A stretch of 64,000 nucleotides of DNA from Xanthostigma xanthostigma (taxonomy: Eukaryota; Arthropoda; Insecta; Raphidioptera; Raphidiidae). The notes beneath the pieces were generated by a model. It was not told where the DNA came from, did not search any database, and saw nothing but the letters and a program-made list of their open reading frames with translations. The DNA is taken from positions 67,926,948-67,990,947 of the forward strand of contig OY754464.1 of NCBI GenBank assembly GCA_963575645.1, in the 5' to 3' direction. Every line of letters starts with the position of its first letter. Within the stretch, counting starts at the first letter, position 1. The translations under genes and the position numbers were made by a program. This document shows, piece by piece, positions 31,738 through 43,909 of this stretch.

Positions 31738-32045
31738 AGATTATGTTTTTCAAATCTTTGATTAACGTCTGATTAGAACTCTTCAATAAATAAAATTATC
31801 AACCATTTTTTCAGACAATATATTAACAAAAAAATTATTATTATTATTTTTTCAATATTTTGATTCTAATTAATATTTTGAAAGAATTTTATATAAAGCG
31901 AATTAGAAATTAAATATTAATTATTTTTTATTATTTTTATATTTTTTAGATCAGTTCTGAAGAAGGTCCAAATCCGGATTGAAACGTTAATTATATCTTT
32001 TGTTAATATATTGTCTGAAAAATTGGTCGATAATTTTATTTATTG
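31738..32045. repeat. Penelope-like tract with inverted partial copies
   Basis: TTCAATAAATAAAATTATCA with TTTCAGACAATATATTAAC (31780-31830) is repeated in inverted form as GTTAATATATTGTCTGAAAA and ATAATTTTATTTATTGAAG (31999-32047). The right side holds CTGAAGAAGG...GATTGAAACGTTA, the hairpin described separately. The phrase is typical of Penelope-like retroelement repeats, by recollection. Confidence 0.5.
31957..31986 (+). ncRNA. Hammerhead-ribozyme-like core
   Basis: CTGAAGA (31957-31963), one spare base, then GGTCC pairing with GGATT through two G-U pairs, then GAAAC. CTGANGA and GAAA separated by helix II is the hammerhead core order. The helix is weak and one extra base precedes it, so cleavage is doubtful. 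Confidence 0.35.
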
Positions 32046-32325
32046 AAGACTATGTTTTTATTAAAAATTGTCAATTAACATGTTTTTAAATAGTAACCAT
32101 TAATTTAATATCGCTTTTTGATAAATATATGCAGTGTGAAAACCAACAAATTAAAATATCAACAAGCAAAATAATCAACTCACTATACTTACTGAAGACA
32201 CATTATAGGATTGTTAAATTTCATCTGTGTGTCGAGATTCGAGAATATAATTCTTTGTTGGTGTGTCGACTTTTAAATATCAAGATTTTAATTTACTTTC
32301 AATTTACTTTCAATTTGACTCTTAT

Positions 32326-33201
32326 GGCCATATTCACCGAGAACTTGAGTAGTTATTTATTCGGTTCATTTGTTTCATTCCTCCGAATAAATAGCTATAA
32401 TTCAATTCACCAAGCATAATGATGTTAACTGCAGGTATAAATATATTCTGTCCAAATTCTCGGGTATAAATATTTATTCGCTAAAAAAATAATAATAATG
32501 ACCTATATAAACGTGGATAAAATGGATAGAATAATAATGGCCGCCGCATAGATCATAATACTTAACCTATAAACGTGGATTATTATATCTGCAGTTTGCT
32601 CTTGTGAATTTATGCATGCGTTGTTTATTAACCTTTTGTGAAGTGTGTAGTTCTTAAATATTAAAGTTAGTGGAAGTTTTGTGTGCAATTGGGTTGGGAT
32701 AAAACTTTATTATTTTATTGAAACTTTTTTTTGACAAATAATCGCAGGGTTGTGGACAAAAATGTTACTTTATTATTATATATTTAGAGTTTTTCGAGTA
32801 CAGAAAATTAATTAACAATAATTATGGAAAACAACATTAATTACTAACCATAGGAATTAACGTTTATGGATTTTTGGGTAAACGTCACAATGTTCATCAA
32901 AAATACCAAGGAGTATAGTGCAGTAAGTATTTATTCTTCAACTAACTATTTGACCTGCTAATTTGGTTGGTGAATTGAAAGTAAATTTTATTGTAACTAA
33001 TAAATTTGTTCCAAGATTAGTCATATTTTCTATCTTTGTGTTCGATGAATATAAATAAAAATAATAATATTGCGTTTAACGTCCGTTTCTCGACTTTATG
33101 TCATAACAGACGTCATTCGCACCATTACTATTTTTTTTCTACCATACTTCCCGTTATTTTCTACAATTTTTAAACTCCAACTTTGTTCGATGAATATGGC
33201 C
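32326..33201 (+). mobile_element. CCATATTCACC-family element, copy 3, expanded
   Basis: Begins GGCCATATTCACCGAGAAC. A first right tip, GTTCGATGAATATAAA, lies at about 33040-33055, and a second, GTTCGATGAATATGGCC, ends at 33201. So about 150 bases were inserted or duplicated near the end. Interior matches copies 1 and 2, including TTTGTGCAATTGGGTTGGGA-like sequence. Confidence 0.78.
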
Positions 33202-36200
33202 ATTAGGAAAAAAATTAACCACCACTGTATGTACTCGCTCGTCTTTCCCGTATTCCATCTGTCAACAGTGTCTGTCAGCGTATCTTACCGCATTACCAGA
33301 CTCGCCAGTCGCGTTGCAACGAGATCGTGTCGATGATGTTGATGACGCTGCAACAGCTGCAGCACTCCCGCTGCACTGTGTAGATCTGTTGGGACGATAT
33401 CACGGATTATATTATAAAACACACCCGACTGCACGGCTACATGCACAATGATTCTCATTGCGTGTAGGACGCATGGTCTATCTTAATTAGATCTGTGTGG
33501 GTTTCTTTCACTATATGTGAACATCACAGATTGTGCATGCTGTGTGTTTTTTGTATGTTCGCGTAGTTCTTCTTCCTGAAGCAGGATGGAGAGAGGCATC
33601 GTCGCGACGCATCGTTTAGGCTTTTTTGGAGAGAGTTAGATAGGCGTCTCTAAGAAAATTTGTCAGTAACCATCTTCATGAACATACAAGAGCGTACGCA
33701 GAATTTATTCAGGGTGGCAAAAGTTGAAAGTAGATAAACATGGACATCGTACCGCATTTAGGTCATTAAAGTTTTGAGTGCAATTTTCAGGCGTATGAAG
33801 TTAGTTCGACGCGTTTTCACACTTTATTCCAGATTCGAAGGGAGGGAAGCTGTCTTCCTGGTCTCTCCTTGCGTCCGCCCATGCGTGCAAAGGAACATTC
33901 TAAAAAAGTACGAAATAAATAATAATTGAACCAATCACGTTTTGTTTATCAATACTATTTTCGCGGATAATTAAAAATACAAATTCTGTTAAACAATATT
34001 TTAGTGACAAATGAATGGAAATTAAAAAAAAATCATGTATACTTTTCAACTGAAAAAATGTCTCTTTATTCTTTTTAGTGTTTTGTGGAATCACTTCGGT
34101 ATCTGTCCATCTGTCATAGGTGATTTTCTTTTAAACTATTTGATCTGGAAATTCGAAATTTGGTACAAAGATAGAGTGTGATAGCCCAAATACAGACGTG
34201 ACGTAAGAAAACTTAAATTTTGGTTCTGGGCCATGGGGGTTAATTTCAGGGGATAATGCATTAATATGACGACGAGTCTAAGGCATTCTTCTATAGCACC
34301 GCCTGCACCTCATTTAAAAAAGATTGGTCTGTAAGCTTGCCTGATGAATTAGATAAATTATTGAATATTTTTCGATGAACATTTTTTTCGCACTTGACTG
34401 TAGAGATGCACTTTTGCATTCCTTTTGTCTACATTGCTGGCATGTTTATTTGACGAATTGTAATTACTAATTATTAAAGAAGTAGTTTTATTAAAAGTTT
34501 GCTATGAAATTACTTTAAGCTCTATTTTATGGGTAAACAGAATCAAAGTTCAAAGCTTATAGCTAAATGAATACAATATATACGTATATAGGTGTATATA
34601 TCATTTCGTTTAATCTACAGTGAACTTGCAAATTAGAAATAGCAATTTGTGTCGAAAGTATATATTCTTGGTTTATAATTAAATTAATGTTTGTTAAACT
34701 TAATTCTTCATAAACTCAATCAAATGCAAACTGTAAGTTTGTAAAGAGTTATACTCGATGCTATTTACAGAGCGATTATAAAATAGTAGTTTATGTATCC
34801 AGGATATAATGAACTGTACTATTGCAGAGCAACGTGCTGTAAAACTATTATTTTTATACCGCTCTGTACTCTGTATCTATTATGAGTTGCATACATATTT
34901 AGTGATTCAACTATTAAAGAAACGGGCCAAGTGCGAGTCGGACTCGCGCACCGAGGGTTCCGTATAAGCTTGTACGTATGTAAATAGATCACGGGAATCG
35001 AGCCTCGAAGATTTTTTCCGCTTAGCCGTTGGAAAACTGTTGTCTCCATACATCGACAAAGGTCGTGGTTTGTTTGCTAACTAAGCGTGTAATTGCAATG
35101 AGTTCAGATGGACTACTGAACTGTATTGTAACTCGTGGCTATATCTGATAGCCTAGTTGTTGTACCGTGTTGTATGCGAGAGTTCTCATATTGTGTTGTA
35201 TAAACGCACCGGTAGCGGATTCTTGTTTTGTATTAGAACTGTTATTGCGTGGCATGTTACGGTTTAAAAACATTATTTTTTTGTGATGTAACTACAAATT
35301 TACGGTTTTAGAATTTTTCTCAATAGACGCTGATGACCTCAGCTGTTTAGCGTCTATAATCTGCAATCTCTTTCTCTCTCTCTCTCTCTCAACTGTTCTC
35401 ACTTACAATTTGAATTTAATTATTTCCTGTTACATTTAAGTTGTAATGTCAAAATAATTTTTAATGCCATAATTCATCCTTTTTAACGTTGCAGTGAAGA
35501 GAAATATGCACATAAAATTAGTATGCATATTTGACTGTTTGTAAATTCAAATTTAATTCATAAAATATAATATCTATAAATATATCGGTTTGTTTCGAAT
35601 TGTAAACCCAATATATTATAATATAGCTCTATACGGATGACAATAGACCGGCGTGTAGATTGCATTAATAAACAATTGCACGCGAAACAATTGCACGTTA
35701 TTATGTTCGTGATGTAATAATGGTATGTATTTATTTTATAATGCTATAGCGATTGCGCCTGAACTATCTACTTAATTTTAAAGATAATTGATAAATGCCA
35801 GCTGGTCAGGTCATCTAACGAAGAATATTAGTGGTCGCATGTATGAGCAATTTTTCGGAGTCCGTCTCTACAAGTATTAATACAGTACTTATGTAAAATC
35901 GATTTCAATATATATGTGTTACGTTTAATATGCAGTACTACCTACATCGAGATAAAATTGTTATAATGTGTTCCACTTTCTTATGAAAATATAAATAATA
36001 TAGCATTAGGTTATATTATATTATTTTTGTACATAATTTACAATAGTATATTAAATGCAATTTTATTTGTTCAATACGGAAAAGGAATATATCATCGTAT
36101 AACATTATAAAGAATATTTTACTCTGTTAATTTTTCTATGTTTGAACAGGCGATCAGTTTTTTTCTTATTGGCAAAGTGGTGGGTCTCAAGAATATTACA

Positions 36201-37250
36201 CCACTTTTTTAAGTTACATTTCGGAAGCGCCGATACTGTCAGTAAATAGTTGGTATAGGCTGTGTGTATGAAACCTACTAGCGCCGCTAGTGGATTATAG
36301 AGAATTATTTAACTCACTTTTTTATGGAAATCACATGTTTCTATGGTGATAAGTCAAAAACTTTAGTTGGTCAAGTGTCAAAAAAATGTATAATAAGGAA
36401 AACTGCTGTTAATTTTATATAAATAGCATAACATAAAAGGTACGTGAGAATTATTTATTTATCAACTATGACGTACAATATATAAGTAATTAATTTGTTT
36501 ACGCTGACAACGTAACGTCAAATTATGGAATTTCCAGATCGCCTAGTTTTGCCCATGTTTTCTTTGTAGTTAAAAAACTTTATAAAATTATAACTATTTT
36601 CACTTTTAATAAACATTGCTCACTAACATACGAACAATTCGAGTTTAAAGTTTCCTCTAGTGCTCACTACAAACGCTCGCATCGATAAATTTGTAACTCC
36701 GCCTTCTTGCACATAGCCCATACGTAAAAAAAATATATATATTTGGTGAAAATTTTATTTTTCTTTTGTATAATTTTGGAATTAGAATTACAGACTGCCA
36801 TGTCTAGTTCGGCTATGTGTATATTGTAAATCTTAAGGTTGGTTTGAAATCATTAGTGAACTTTATTGCGGATTCAAAGCTAAAAAGGAAATATTCGCAG
36901 AAATCTTTCTCCATTTCTATAATATGGTACACGTCACTAATGAGATGCGCGGTAAAGAAAACATGAATATAAAGTAAGGAGGTAGAAAGCAGCGTAAATG
37001 GCGGGCTGAATTCTGGGTATAATTCAGCTCGAAGGGCATTAATTAAAATTAAAAGAAAACATTGACTACATTTATACAACGTATGCCAGACATCCTCAAC
37101 TATTTCTGACTGTAAGCCTATTTGAAGAGTACAGTGAGAGATTAAGTACATAATTGAAAACATTTTGTAAACTGAGACACATTTACTGTTGCAATTTTTT
37201 AAAAATCTATACGGGTCGTGTAAAATAATCATATTGCAGATTTTTATATT
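33202..37250. other. Long unassigned stretch
   Basis: Four kilobases without a supported gene. Noted inside: CpG-containing sequence at 33226-33420; GGGCCAAGTGCGAGTCGGAC with GAGGGTTCCGTA at 34923-34967, a phrase I know as a common insect repeat; a CT microsatellite at 35369-35392. The longest frame is 149 codons on the minus strand (36813-37262), unrecognised. Confidence 0.35.
35369..35392. repeat. CT microsatellite
   Basis: TCTTTCTCTCTCTCTCTCTCTC, about ten CT units. Confidence 0.9.
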
Positions 37251-37379
37251 TCTAGTGTCCAACCGAAACTAATTTTTAGAACCGAAAGTCGAAACTTACT
37301 TCGAGGGAAACTCTAGTGGATGTTTTTTAAGCTTTTGTTCATTTAAGCTGTTATAAATAATACATGTTCATAGAAGCGA

Positions 37380-37495
37380 TTATTTGATAAACACACGACA
37401 GCGGACAGTTAGCACTGGCGCGAGGGGAAGCCGACAGTAACACTGACACTCTCCGCCGCCGCTCCACTACACCGAACGCCTCACGTAAGCTCACG
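37380..37495 (+). other. Locally GC-rich segment ending in a donor-like site
   Basis: CTCTCCGCCGCCGCTCCAC and CGCCTCACGTAAGCTCAC give a CpG-rich block ending in a sequence like a splice donor (CAC/GTAAGC). It could be an untranslated first exon. No frame, TATA box or acceptor partner is visible, so this is only a candidate. Confidence 0.25.
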
Positions 37496-37496
37496 A

Positions 37497-37597
37497 TCTA
37501 ATTTCGGTTTCGGTCCTAATTTCGGCAGATTTTCTGCCGACACTAAACCGAAACTTCAATTTAACGCCGAAACTCGCTGAAACCGAAAGTTCGGTCG
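37497..37597. repeat. GTTTCGG/CCGAAAC inverted motif cluster
   Basis: Alternating GGTTTCGG and CCGAAAC motifs surround a hairpin CGGCAGA-TTT-TCTGCCG. Related ACCGAAAG motifs also occur at 37262-37300. Such clusters occur near ends of some hAT elements, but I cannot define termini. Confidence 0.5.
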
Positions 37598-37650
37598 GGC
37601 ACTATCGTTCCTATTTTTTTTAGTAATTCTTTGACTTCTAATCCGATTTT

Positions 37651-38277
37651 ACCAATCCAATCCACAAGTGGGGAACGGTACTAGTTTAGGTCAAAAATCA
37701 CTTTTCAAAAATTTTACAATATCTATCCGTTTTGAGGTCCCCCGAACCCAAAAAACATATTTTTGGAAAATCTCTGTGCGTCTGTTAGTCTGTGAACACG
37801 ATACAGGTCAAGCGGATGAGCGGATTGAAACCAAATTTTGGGAGGATGTTTGGTATGCAAATATGAAGAGCCCTATTGTTTTTGGGGAAAATCGGCGCAT
37901 GCGCAGAAGAGATATATGGTAAAACGGTATTTTTATATAATAATGGTATACTTTTCATAACGGCTTATTATTCTATTTATTTTTTCAAGAAAGTTTTGTT
38001 AAAAAAATGTTTTTCTAAACTTTATAGTTTCGGAAATATTTTGAAAATAAAAAAAAATCAGCTAGTCTTCTGTTTTATGGATCTGTAAGAAATAAACTAG
38101 TTAGGCATGCTTTGATTAATTTTTACATGACGTGGAACATACTATGTAAGTAACCATGGCAACGAATAGTTAATATCATATTGAATACTAGCCATTACCC
38201 GCGTCACCTCACGCGATATCAGAAATTTCATTTTCTTTATTATAATCAAATGTCAACATTTTTGAAGTTGGAATGGT
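37651..38277 (+). mobile_element. ACCATTCCAAC-family element, full-length-like copy
   Basis: Starts ACCAATCCAATCCACAAG and ends GAAGTTGGAATGGT. Interior marks as in the 6705 copy: GGTCCCCCGAACCCAAAAA, GATACAGGTCAAGCGG, AATATGAAGAGCCCTATTG and CGCGATATCAGAAATTTC. At 627 bases it is a good reference for the family. The 84- and 70-codon frames inside overlap and look incidental. Confidence 0.8.
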
Positions 38278-38990
38278 CCCGTCGCCCAATTGGCTGGAAT
38301 TTTTTTAAATATGTCTGTTAGCTTTCTTCTCTTATCGAAATATTTCAGTGTTTCAGAACTAATAAAAAGAATTGCAATATAAAGTGAGCCTAAATAATTT
38401 CTTACGTTTTACGGTGAAAAAAAGTAAACATAAACTAATTTTAAAGCAACAAACTTAAGATGCGGGTTGCTTTTTTAACGAATCCGTGTAATTTAATGAC
38501 ATTATTTACAACACGCTAATATCGTACATAATACACTACTATATCAAGTAATGGCCGTGTCCGATTGATGTAACAATCATAAGTGAAATAAAATGATTAA
38601 ATGATTCATGCTGGGTTCCGTTTCGTTTTAATTAAACTTACACTTAATTGCCTGATTTATTAAAAGAGGCGAGAAGTTTTTATTAAGCTTTTTATTTAAT
38701 ATTTTAATAGCTTTAAATACTATACTCTTATTGCATTTATATTTCTTTACGTCATCACTTGGGTATTGTATGTGATATTCTAAGTTCATCTGCACAATTT
38801 TTGGATGTCCTCAAGAAATACCTATGTATCTAGATTAGTTTTACTTTAAATCTAAAGAATATTTGTTATTTCAGAATACTAATTTATTAGAACTTGTATT
38901 TCTTTCACCGTCGTAATTTACGGAAAAAATACTACAAACAAGTTCATTTAACCGATTAACTTTGGCTAGCTTATATTTTTATACTAGCGG
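38278..38990. other. Unassigned stretch
   Basis: AT-rich; no frame, element end or RNA gene found. Confidence 0.5.
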
Positions 38991-39719
38991 TCCCGTCCGG
39001 TTTCACCCGGGTGTAAAAGAATGAATGGAGAAGGGAGGAACATGAGTACACACATTCATCTTAGTTTACCGAGATTAATGTTGTGTCCAAATTTCATGAT
39101 GATCGGAGTTAACGTTTAAAAGTTTTTGTCGTTAAAAAGCAGTAATTATACTTTTTAGTATATGTATAGATAATAAATTTCTTTTAAATCAATAATTACT
39201 GGAATTAAAAAAATATAATAAATATTTAATTGAAAACACTGTACGAAAGTTATTTTTATACAGATCCGTAACAGTTTTCAAATGAGTTATTAATTAGATT
39301 TATTTAATTTTAATTAGTCGTAAATAAAATTAAAATAAATTTTAATGTAAGAAAGGAATGTAAAAAATAAAAAAAAATTAAAAATTTATTCGCTCAACGT
39401 GGGGCTCGAACCCACGACCCTGATATCAAGAGGCACGTACTCTACCGACTGAGCTATTCGGGCTTCTGATGCGCTAGGCTAATATTGGTATATTTAGGTA
39501 CGGCATTTCACCTAAATAGAAGCTCATTTTTGAGATACATTTTGCAACATTTTTCATTTATGCTCCGCTCGTATTGGTCGTAGCGTGATATATAGCCTAT
39601 ATCCTTCCTCGATAAATAGACTATCCAACAAAAACATTTTTTTTTCAATTTGAACCTGAGATTAGCGCTTTCAAACAAACAAACAAACAAACTCTTCAGC
39701 TTTATATATTAGTATAGAT
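38991..39719 (-). mobile_element. CGGTCCCG retroposon with tRNA-like insert
   Basis: ATACTAGCGGTCCCGTCCGG to CTTTATATATTAGTATAG. Keeps the CACCCGGGTG block, TTTCATGATGATCGGAG, an A-rich tract, the tRNA-like segment and GCTCCGCTCGTATTGGTCG. Together with the 46191 copy it is the most complete representative. Confidence 0.8.
39391..39463 (-). repeat. tRNA-Lys-like pseudo-tRNA inside a retroposon
   Basis: Minus strand starts GCCCGAATAGCTCAGTCGGT and ends GTGGGTTCGAGCCCCACG plus TTGAGCG. The anticodon loop reads CUCUUGA, giving CUU (Lys), the parent identity. The T arm and D arm are intact, but the acceptor stem has mismatches. Likely the closest of the three to the founding tRNA. Confidence 0.7.
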
Positions 39720-41274
39720 ATGAAGCTAGGTGGTAGTATTATTAATCTTTATAGTATCAGAGACAGTACTCAAAAAATCCAGACCGAAATTATCAATCTT
39801 GGTTTCCGGGCCTCTGTGCAATACCAACCCACTGAATGGAACCACCAATCACAGAAGAGCATACTACGACCGAGCAGAAAACACGAGCATGCTGACCATA
39901 AAAGAAGGAAGTACCGCATTTGTCGACACACTTACCTGTGAGCAGCCTGGAAGGACACATCGCCTTTGATAATGTCTACCGCAGTTGTAAACGAAACGCC
40001 AGGTCGAAATACCAATGGACCACGGCATACAAGGCCGGAAACCAAAAAGATTTGGATCAACACCGGCCGTGAAAGCCTACACACTTGGATAATCACAATT
40101 TTATTGATTAGTAATAATATCATTGACCCTTGACATTGATTGCGTATGTCAAAATACAAGTAACATCACTAAAGACGAGTAGAATTCAAGTTCTATTACA
40201 AGTTTATTGTATTTGTATTGACAAGACGCAACCATAAACTTCCAGTGAATCTCTAATAGCAGTAAACATTAGTTTGTACATTACAGACAGTAACGTTGAA
40301 ATCTCTGAGCCCGCATGTTGTATGAGACTTTTATGTTTCGGATGTCACAGTGAATGGTACTGTGTGTTTGAAAGAAATGAATTCAAGTGATCTATGATTG
40401 TATCACCACCGCCAGCAGCAACAGCGCAAGAATCAAATAACGCAACGAAACTGCTGTGACGCTTGCTTTCGTTGTAGTTGTTCTGTTCATATCAGATTGT
40501 AATCTTGTCACGTCGTCATTCAGTCATAATTTATTTTGCCTTTTGTCGTGAACAAGGCGAAGGCATGAGGTTTCGACCAAAAAGCTGTTTTGTCTGAAGG
40601 TCAATCCATTGCGCATTACATAAGTTCCACGTAAGTAAATAATAGTTTATTGACGTTTAAATAAACACTAACTTAAATTCACATAAGCTAAATCTGACTT
40701 AATTTTTTTTTTAATGTTGACGTAATTAATTCGCTGACCTATTATACCACGGTGTACTACAAGTTTTTAACATAAATATACATTGATCTGCAGATATCGC
40801 TTTGAAGTTCTATATTTTGATAATGAATATCGATGGTGAAGAATGGCACCCTAGCTATGTCATGATTTGCAGAAATTCAACAAGCTTCTATGTCAAAACC
40901 AGATATTTTTCAGGGGGATGATAACAATGTTTTAAATCATTTTCTTTCATGTTAGATTATAATACGAGTTTTGTTGTAAGTATATCCGTATTTATTCCTC
41001 AATTGACATGGGAGGTTTTGCCAGTGAAAAGAAGGCTACTTTATAAATCGTATAATTTTAAAATCTGCAGAAATTGGCATAGAAAATGATTGTTTTCCTA
41101 CAACTGGAGACATAGGATATGCCTCGAAATGGTAACTTTGAACCGATCTAAAATTGGAGATTAGTACAAATGGAAAAAAGCAGAGAAACCTTAAACAACT
41201 AGAAGTAATAGAAGTTGACGCTTTCAGAGCCTCAAAAACAACAAGAGACATTGAACCTTGCTGTTAGAAGATAT
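39720..41274. other. Unassigned stretch with a possible Penelope-like remnant
   Basis: 39760-40080 has higher GC and phrases such as GTAAACGAAACGCCAGGTCG and CCAATGGACCACGGC that recall Penelope-like element ends; this is recollection only. At 40620-40640 CCACGTAAGTAAAT resembles a splice donor without other support. Frames up to 79 codons overlap each other and are broken. Confidence 0.3.
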
Positions 41275-41379
41275 AGTCTTACGGAACACACCCGATTTTT
41301 TCAAATGCGAATGTCTGTTTTTGAGTGATTCCGGTACAAGTAGAGACCTATAGTCAAGGTCAGGGATCGGAAGGGGTAC

Positions 41380-41470
41380 CTTTTTTCCACTTCGTTTTCG
41401 AGGTCGCTGAACACGATGGTGAGGATCCCATAATTTTTTCCTTGGCAATCCTTTCAAATTGACAATAAAC
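41380..41470 (-). repeat. Inverted copy of the repeat at 41775-41870
   Basis: Its reverse complement reads CAATTTGAAAGGATTGCC, then CTCACCATCGTGTTCAGCG and CCTCGAAAACG, matching 41778 onward at about 75 percent by eye. The pair forms an imperfect inverted repeat with a 300-base spacer. Confidence 0.65.
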
Positions 41471-41774
41471 ACATTCAAAGATAATAATTATTTATGAAAA
41501 TTTTACGTAAAATTTCCATAACTGATCATCTTTAAAGATCTGTATTTCACATTTACAGGAAAAAAAAACAAGAAAGATTTTTTGTAGAGAATTATTTTTC
41601 CTTACTAAATTGTTGTGTTCAAATTTTTTTAAATTTTTTTCCAGGGGGTGGGGGTGGTTTGGCTTATCTGCCTCGAAGACCGAAAATCTGTATTCGAGGA
41701 AGTCTTAACTAGGCCAAAAAAGAAAATCGCAAATCATTTGTGAGCGGGATGGTGATTTGGGGGTGGTTTTTGGC

Positions 41775-41930
41775 CAATTTGAAGGAATTTCCGAGGAAAA
41801 AAAATTGTGAGCCCTCGCCATCATGTTCAGTGACTTCAAAAACGGAGGGGGGAGTCTCTAGATTCGCGCTCTGGCAAAAAAAACAAAAACCCCAAAAAAT
41901 TCCGACTCCTGACCTCAACTAATTTGTATC
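41775..41930 (+). repeat. Plus-strand copy of the CAATTTGAAGG repeat
   Basis: CCAATTTGAAGGAATTTCCG, CCTCGCCATCATGTTCAGTG and CTCTAGATTCGCGCTCTGGC. Dispersed non-coding repeat of unknown class. Short frames cross it on both strands (about 60-69 codons) and are not convincing. Confidence 0.6.
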
Positions 41931-42774
41931 TTACAAAATACCCGAAAAACCCACAATCAAACGAAATTACAAAGATTCCGTTTGAATTGGGTATATGTAT
42001 ATAGCATTGATTGGCATTTATAGCAATACAAAATAAACCCATGAATCCTTATTGTGTTGAAACAGAAATCCATAAGGACGTCACAGGAAATCTTGACGAA
42101 TGTATAGTACAATAATCAGAATGGCGCTATACAGTGAGACAGATGGTCGCACGTTTTTATTCTCTCATTATAACTGATGTTACGCAATCTGATATGTGTT
42201 GTTGCGCCGCCCTAACGCCCATTCCTGTAAGAAATCGGAAGAAGCAACCACTGCACCGGTGCTACCAGCGACAATTGGCTATTTTGTTCCTACTCTCGCT
42301 GTGTTGATAGAACAAATCCGCTTCATTTTATTTTATTGTGATAACAGGGAATACAATTTTTACTTAATATAGCATCATGAATTTTCCTATTTCCACTGGT
42401 ATTCTTTTTTATAACGAAGGGTTTAGGCTAGGCCAGTCAAAGGTCCAGATTTTGCTCGGACTGTTTTAAGATTTTGTCCAGGTTTCTGTTCGATTGTGAA
42501 ACATGTCCGAGCTTACCAACTCTGATTTGATGTTAATTCTTTTACATAAAAATAGTTTTCTCATGAAAGTTACAACGTCTGACAAATACGAATAAAATAG
42601 ATGATGTGCAGATTTAAAGACAATTTATGGAGAAGAATTGGGTACAAAATGAATCCGTACTTTAGTGTCTGCAAAGGACAGCTTTGCCGAAAGAAAAATT
42701 GAGGTTTAGGTGGGTGTCAAGTTTTTACGCACATTTTTAATAAAACATGGAAACTTCTAAAAAAATGAAAACTT
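41931..42774. other. Unassigned stretch
   Basis: AT-rich with a modestly GC-richer patch near 42180-42310. No element ends or frames supported. Confidence 0.45.
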
Positions 42775-42870
42775 GGCAACCACTTACATCTCGATTCTTT
42801 TTTCGGCGAAGCTGTTCTTTGTAAATACCGAACATGGCCCCTTTTTTCACATTCGTGTTTTCTAATGTGA
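42775..42870 (+). repeat. CTTTTTTCACAT-type repeat, copy 3
   Basis: TCGATTCTTTTTTCGGCGAA, GTTCTTTGTAAATACC and CCCCTTTTTTCACATTCGTG follow the order of the copies at 22370 and 28505, with more divergence. Confidence 0.55.
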
Positions 42871-42899
42871 TGTATATCCGTGTCTTTCTACCCTCTCAG

Positions 42900-43365
42900 A
42901 AATGTTCCCGTTGGTCTTGGAAGCACACTTATAGTATAGAACACGAGAGAAACCCTATCGCCGAATTCTAGATTTTATCCCCGGGTATAGAAATTGGAAG
43001 GGGTTTAGAAAAAAACATGGTAACTTCCAGTTGTAGGCCCTCGTTAACTTAGGAACCTGAAAATTTGCACACTTATAATATAGGGCAACAGCCAGAACCT
43101 AACGGAACCGAATTTTTGATTTTATCCTCGGGGACAAATGGGCGGGGTTCGAAAAAATGTCAATTTTAATATGAAGGCTCCCGTTAACCTAAGTCCTAGG
43201 AGGAGGAAACTTTTCACAATTATAATATCAGAGACGAAACAAAACCGAACGGAGTCAATTTTAGATTTTCATTACGAGGACATGCTAACTTCTATATTAA
43301 ATTATGTAAAAAAACATATTATTTTGAATTGTGGGACTTCGATGTTGCGCCTGGTGAAGAGAGGC
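42900..43365 (+). repeat. Three diverged tandem units of about 143 bp (GAATTTTAGATTTTATCCC family)
   Basis: Units carry CACACTTATAATATAGGGC, CAGAACCTAACGGAACCG, TTGATTTTATCCTCGGGG and a GTTAAC boundary in the same order. Unit one starts near 42900, unit two near 43050, unit three near 43190. The same family, two units, is fused to the 3' end of the gag frame at 62600-62850. The 120-codon frame through it (43138-43500) is incidental. Confidence 0.7.
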
Positions 43366-43909
43366 AAACACTTGTTTTTCCTCTTGACTGCACACAGTAA
43401 AAATTTTCAGTGCACCAAATTATGGTTTTACCTTTTTTTTTTAATTTCGATAAAATATCTGTTCAGCAGTTCTTATAGGAGAGAAATTAATTGTATTTGA
43501 AGTTTGAAGTACAATTTCTTTCATGTACCTATAATATATTGATTAAATACGGGTTTTACAATGAAAAACTTTTCTATAGAAAAATGGTGGACTTAAAAAA
43601 ACTTTTAATAAGCACTTTTAATTTTCATTCAAATATAAGAATTCAAAGTTGTTATAACCGATATTTAAGCGCTAGAAATGTATATTGTTGGAGAAATACT
43701 ATCAATTTAATGTTTTTAAACTATGCGTGTCGTTATGGAAGTAAATTTAAATGATATATTAACAACTTAAAGTTTATTATTTTTTTTTATATTGATGTTA
43801 GATTTACAGTGTAAACTCTTTATAGCGAACTTCTATTTATCGGCTAACTCCTTAATTAAAACGTAGAAATTTCTAAGGTTTCTTTGATTTACATTGTTAC
43901 CCATATACA
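43366..43909. other. Unassigned stretch
   Basis: AT-rich; an 87-codon frame (43491-43754) shows no domain. Nothing supported. Confidence 0.45.

Noticed and set aside
39391-39463. A functional tRNA-Lys gene
   Set aside because: It is embedded in a repeated retroposon, its acceptor stem has mismatches, and sister copies have drifted anticodons.
40620-40640. Splice donor CCACGTAAGTAAAT
   Set aside because: Good match to the donor consensus but no acceptor, frame or second line of evidence.
43138-43500. 120-codon plus-strand frame
   Set aside because: It begins inside a 143-bp tandem repeat family that is non-coding elsewhere.
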